Source: Lachnospira sp. UBA3790
GTDB lineage: Bacteria; Bacillota; Clostridia; Lachnospirales; Lachnospiraceae
Assembly: GCA_002369135.1 (NCBI GenBank)
Contig: DFEY01000003.1
Location: 135,853-199,852 of the forward strand
DNA length: 64,000 nt
Direction: 5' to 3'
In this document: piece after piece, positions 61,775 to 64,000 of the stretch
Layout of the letters: the number at the start of each line of letters is the position of its first letter
Position numbering within the stretch: the stretch's first letter is position 1
The notes under the pieces: model-generated
What the model was told of the DNA's origin: nothing
Database searches by the model: none
Seen by the model: the letters and a program-made list of their open reading frames with translations, nothing else
Translations under genes and position numbers: made by a program

Positions 61775-61822
61775 GCAGTATATAGAGATAGGGAATCCAA
61801 ATTTTAAGAAGAGGAAGCGATA

Positions 61823-62926
61823 ATGGCAAATAAAAGAGATTATTATGAAGTCTTAGGCGTAGACAAAAACGCCAGTGAGGCTGAAATAAAAAAAGCATAC
61901 AGAAATGTTGCTAAGAAATATCATCCAGATGTGAATGCCGACAAAGATGAAAAGACTAAAGAAGAAGCAGCAGCAAAGTTCAAAGAAGCATCTGAAGCCT
62001 ATGCTGTACTAAGTGATGCTGAGAAGCGTAAACAGTACGATCAGTTTGGTCACGCAGCATTTGAAGGTGGAAACCCAGGTGCAGGATTTGATTTTACTCA
62101 GTTTGACTTTGGCGATATCTTTGGCGGATTCGGCGACATCTTCGGTGACATTTTTGGTGGAGGCGGACGTAGAGGTCGCAGTAACGGACCTATGCGTGGA
62201 GCTGATGTGCGTATTATGATGCGAATTTCTTTTGAGGAAGCAATTCGAGGCGTTAAAAAGAAAATCAAGATTGACTTCAAGGAAGACTGTGAATCATGTC
62301 ACGGCACAGGAGCCAAAGCAGGAACTTCACCTGAGACCTGTCCAAAGTGTGGCGGTCAGGGAATGGTTACTGTTCAAAGACAGACTATGCTTGGTGTAAT
62401 GCAATCAACCACTCCTTGTCCAGATTGTAACGGAACAGGCCAGATCATTAAGGAGAAATGTCCTGACTGTGGAGGCATCGGCTGGAAGCAGACTAAGAAG
62501 GAGATTGAGGTTGACATACCAGCGGGCGTTGATGATATGAACATGGTTAGAATCCACGGCAAAGGTGAGCCAGGAACTAACGGCGGACCTCGAGGTGATT
62601 TGCTTGTTAATATTAGAGTTACGCCTTCGGCAAAATTCGGTCGTGAGGGAATGGATATTTACACAAATGAGCACATTTCATTTGCACAAGCCGCTTTGGG
62701 CGCAGAGTTGATGGTGGACACAGTGGATGGTCCAGTGAAGACTACTGTGAAAGCAGGAACACAAAACGGTACCCGCATTAGACTAAAAGGTAAGGGTGTT
62801 TGCAATGTTCACAATCCAAAGAGCAGAGGAAACCATTACATTACTTTTGAAGTAGATGTTCCTAAGAAGATGAACTCAAAGCAGAAGGAAGCACTTAGGG
62901 CTTTTGATGAAACAATGAAGAAATAA
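61823..62926 (+). CDS. dnaJ: Chaperone protein DnaJ
   Basis: Hsp40 partner that loads substrates on DnaK and stimulates its ATPase. The 367-residue protein has the J-domain (1-75) with the HPD motif in KYHPDVN, a Gly/Phe-rich region ([14 protein letters not shown]), the zinc-binding domain with four CxxCxGxG-like repeats ([41 protein letters not shown]) and the C-terminal peptide-binding domains. All expected parts are present. GAGGAAG precedes the ATG. Last gene of the operon, ending at the terminator at 62990-63029. Confidence 0.98.
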   Translation: MANKRDYYEVLGVDKNASEAEIKKAYRNVAKKYHPDVNADKDEKTKEEAAAKFKEASEAYAVLSDAEKRKQYDQFGHAAFEGGNPGAGFDFTQFDFGDIFGGFGDIFGDIFGGGGRRGRSNGPMRGADVRIMMRISFEEAIRGVKKKIKIDFKEDCESCHGTGAKAGTSPETCPKCGGQGMVTVQRQTMLGVMQSTTPCPDCNGTGQIIKEKCPDCGGIGWKQTKKEIEVDIPAGVDDMNMVRIHGKGEPGTNGGPRGDLLVNIRVTPSAKFGREGMDIYTNEHISFAQAALGAELMVDTVDGPVKTTVKAGTQNGTRIRLKGKGVCNVHNPKSRGNHYITFEVDVPKKMNSKQKEALRAFDETMKK

Positions 62927-62989
62927 TAATTTCAAGCGAATTGAGAGGGTTAGTAACTTGAGATTATAACGATTAAAAAAGAACTTGGA

Positions 62990-63029
62990 GAGAAACACAG
63001 GGTGAACTATGTCTGTGTTTCTCTTTTTT
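62990..63029 (+). terminator. Rho-independent terminator after dnaJ
   Basis: GAGAAACACAG (62990-63000) pairs with CTGTGTTTCTC (63013-63023), then TTTTTT. Confidence 0.93.
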
Positions 63030-63100
63030 GTGCGAATAAATAGGAGGTATATAAATAGAAAGTGCGAAAAAAGGGGGATTCAAATAAAAATGAAAAGGAG

Positions 63101-63135
63101 TTGAAAAATAATTATATTATATGTATAATATAATT
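63101..63135. promoter_or_regulatory. brnTA promoter with palindromic operator
   Basis: TTGAAA (63101-63106) and TATAAT (63124-63129), 17-bp spacer. A perfect 12-bp inverted repeat, AATTATATTATA (63110-63121) / TATAATATAATT (63124-63135), covers the -10, the sort of site that an antitoxin autorepressor such as BrnA would bind. Confidence 0.72.
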
Positions 63136-63148
63136 ATCAAAAGAAAAC

Positions 63149-63442
63149 ATGGAGATTCAATTTGAATGGGATTATTCGAAAAACATTAAAAACAAGAAAA
63201 AACATGATATTTTATTTGAAGAGGCTGTAACAGTGTTTTATGACGATAATGCTTTATTATACTGTGATCCAGAACACTCAGAAGAAGAGGAAAGGTTTTT
63301 GTTATTGGGGTACACTAGTACTAATATTATATGCATTGTCAGTCATTGTTATAGAGAAGATAAAGTTATAAGAATTATATCAGCTAGAAAAGCTACAAAA
63401 GAAGAACGAGAAGAATACTATAGGTATAATGGAGGTAAATAG
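63149..63442 (+). CDS. brnT: BrnT-family toxin (RelE-like RNase fold)
   Basis: The 97-residue protein matches the BrnT/DUF497 family: FEWDYSKNIKNKKKHDILFEEA at the start (the family reads F-x-W-D-x-x-K-x-x-x-N-x-x-K-H-x-V-x-F-x-x-A), then ERFLLLGYTSTNIICIVSHCY, and the end VIRIISARKATKEEREEYY. In Brucella, BrnT is a ribonuclease toxin that stops translation and is neutralised by BrnA. The ATG at 63149 has no clear ribosome site. It has its own promoter with a palindrome over the -10. The antitoxin gene begins 1 nt after its stop. The pair sits between dnaJ and prmA, genes that are normally neighbours. Confidence 0.88.
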   Translation: MEIQFEWDYSKNIKNKKKHDILFEEAVTVFYDDNALLYCDPEHSEEEERFLLLGYTSTNIICIVSHCYREDKVIRIISARKATKEEREEYYRYNGGK

Positions 63443-63443
63443 T

Positions 63444-63653
63444 ATGAGAGATGAATATGATTTAAAGAACCTTAAACCGCGCAGAAACCCATACGTGAAA
63501 AAACTAAAAAAACAGGTAACCATCAATCTAAATATTGAGACTATTGAATACTTTAAAGATCTTTCAGGGGAATTAGGAATACCATATCAGACATTGATTA
63601 ATATGTATCTAAATGATTGCGTCAAACAGAAAAAAAGATTAAAATTTGACTAA
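63444..63653 (+). CDS. brnA: BrnA-like antitoxin
   Basis: The 69-residue protein has a basic start (NLKPRRNPYVKKLKKQVT), a beta strand (QVTINLNIETIEYFKDL) and two helices (GIPYQTLINMYLNDCV), the ribbon-helix-helix layout of BrnA antitoxins, which bind the toxin through the N-terminal part and DNA through the C-terminal fold. The ATG at 63444 follows GGAGG (63431-63435) by 8 nt; the ATG at 63429 overlaps that site. It is coupled to the toxin gene upstream. BrnA proteins autorepress their operon, consistent with the palindrome at 63110-63135. Confidence 0.82.
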   Translation: MRDEYDLKNLKPRRNPYVKKLKKQVTINLNIETIEYFKDLSGELGIPYQTLINMYLNDCVKQKKRLKFD

Positions 63654-63678
63654 ATAGTTTTAAAGAGAGTAAATAGTT

Positions 63679-64000
63679 ATGAAGTGGAACAAGTATAAAA
63701 TTAAAACAACCACTGAGGCTACAGATTTTATTTGTGGCCTTTTAGTGAGTTTGGGAATAGTGGGAGCACAAGTAGAAGATAACAAACAGCTGACCGAAGA
63801 AGAAAAAGCCCAACAGTATGTAGATATACTTGCAGACTTACCAGAAGATGATGGAACGGCATATGTTTCTTTTTATACAAATGTCGATAGACATACTGGC
63901 GAGTCAGATGATGAGGAATTGTTAAATAGTATTCGAGATGGTTTGAAATCAGCCAGTGAGTTTATGAACGTGGGTGAGGGCAGTATTGAGCACTCCACCA
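63679..64000 (+). CDS. prmA: Ribosomal protein L11 methyltransferase, 5 prime part
   Basis: Only the first 107 codons lie in the window; the gene runs off the right edge. The start MKWNKYKIKTTTEATDFICG, LLVSLGIVGAQVED and the following acidic segment LPEDDGTAYVSFYTNV match the N-terminal substrate-binding domain of PrmA, which trimethylates L11. The SAM-binding domain would lie beyond the window. AGAG precedes the ATG. prmA after dnaJ is standard in Firmicutes; the BrnT/BrnA pair lies between them here. Confidence 0.88.
   Translation, partial: MKWNKYKIKTTTEATDFICGLLVSLGIVGAQVEDNKQLTEEEKAQQYVDILADLPEDDGTAYVSFYTNVDRHTGESDDEELLNSIRDGLKSASEFMNVGEGSIEHST

Noticed and set aside
1..64000. tRNA, rRNA or prophage
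   Set aside because: No cloverleaf with CCA, no rRNA-like GC-rich stretch, and no integrase, portal, terminase or transposase was seen.

Overview
The window looks like chromosome from an AT-rich Bacillota of class Clostridia, most likely a Lachnospiraceae-type anaerobe. I base this on a class III-type NrdG activase, HrcA/CIRCE control, a YolD/Y-family polymerase pair under a LexA box, DUF1846, and many secreted proteins ending in lysine-rich Ig-like/fibronectin-like modules. The genus cannot be fixed by eye. No tRNA, rRNA, CRISPR array, IS element or prophage was seen.

Layout. 1-444: a 73-bp-period tandem hairpin repeat and the gyrBA promoter. 445-4787: a type IIA topoisomerase pair. 4829-9063: secreted glucosaminidase, a HAD-fold protein lacking its catalytic aspartates, and a PrsA-like lipoprotein. 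9112-13258 (minus): a three-gene lipid-linked surface glycosylation module (GT2, GtrA, YfhO). 13389-19286: divergent argG and argCJBD with ARG-box-like sites between them. 19331-25739: L,D-transpeptidase, DUF1846 protein, SOS-controlled Y-family polymerase with a short YolD partner, and a Na/Pi cotransporter. 25903-32059: comEA, two-component pair, GerMN lipoprotein and comEC in one run. 32145-34943: GNAT, small protein, TMEM175-like channel, holA, rpsT. 35139-49500: accessory stretch with secreted proteins, dut-nrdG, metY, a metal P-type ATPase, a very large surface protein with an aerolysin/ETX-MTX2-like segment, and an S41-type protease. 49532-52499: lepA, hemW. 52562-57835: PsiE-like protein, a second aerolysin-like surface protein, HMA protein, ZIP remnant, lipoprotein. 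58032-64000: hrcA-grpE-dnaK-dnaJ, a BrnT/BrnA module, and the start of prmA.

The order comEA-comEC-holA-rpsT-lepA-hemW-hrcA-grpE-dnaK-dnaJ-prmA is an old Firmicutes backbone. It is intact in order but opened at three places (rpsT/lepA, hemW/hrcA, dnaJ/prmA). The sporulation genes gpr and spoIIP that usually sit between rpsT and lepA are absent, which suggests a non-sporulating lineage.

The most interesting signals are: (1) two paralogous secreted proteins sharing an aerolysin/ETX-MTX2-like segment, one followed by a secreted protease; (2) two terminator-like hairpins with different stems but the same 19-nt loop, bracketing the SOS polymerase unit; (3) the same GTTAGT-N4-ACTAAC operator before metY/P-type ATPase and before the HMA/ZIP locus; (4) a response regulator-kinase-GerMN lipoprotein set, like actinobacterial MtrAB-LpqB, placed between comEA and comEC; and (5) the hairpin array upstream of the topoisomerase operon.
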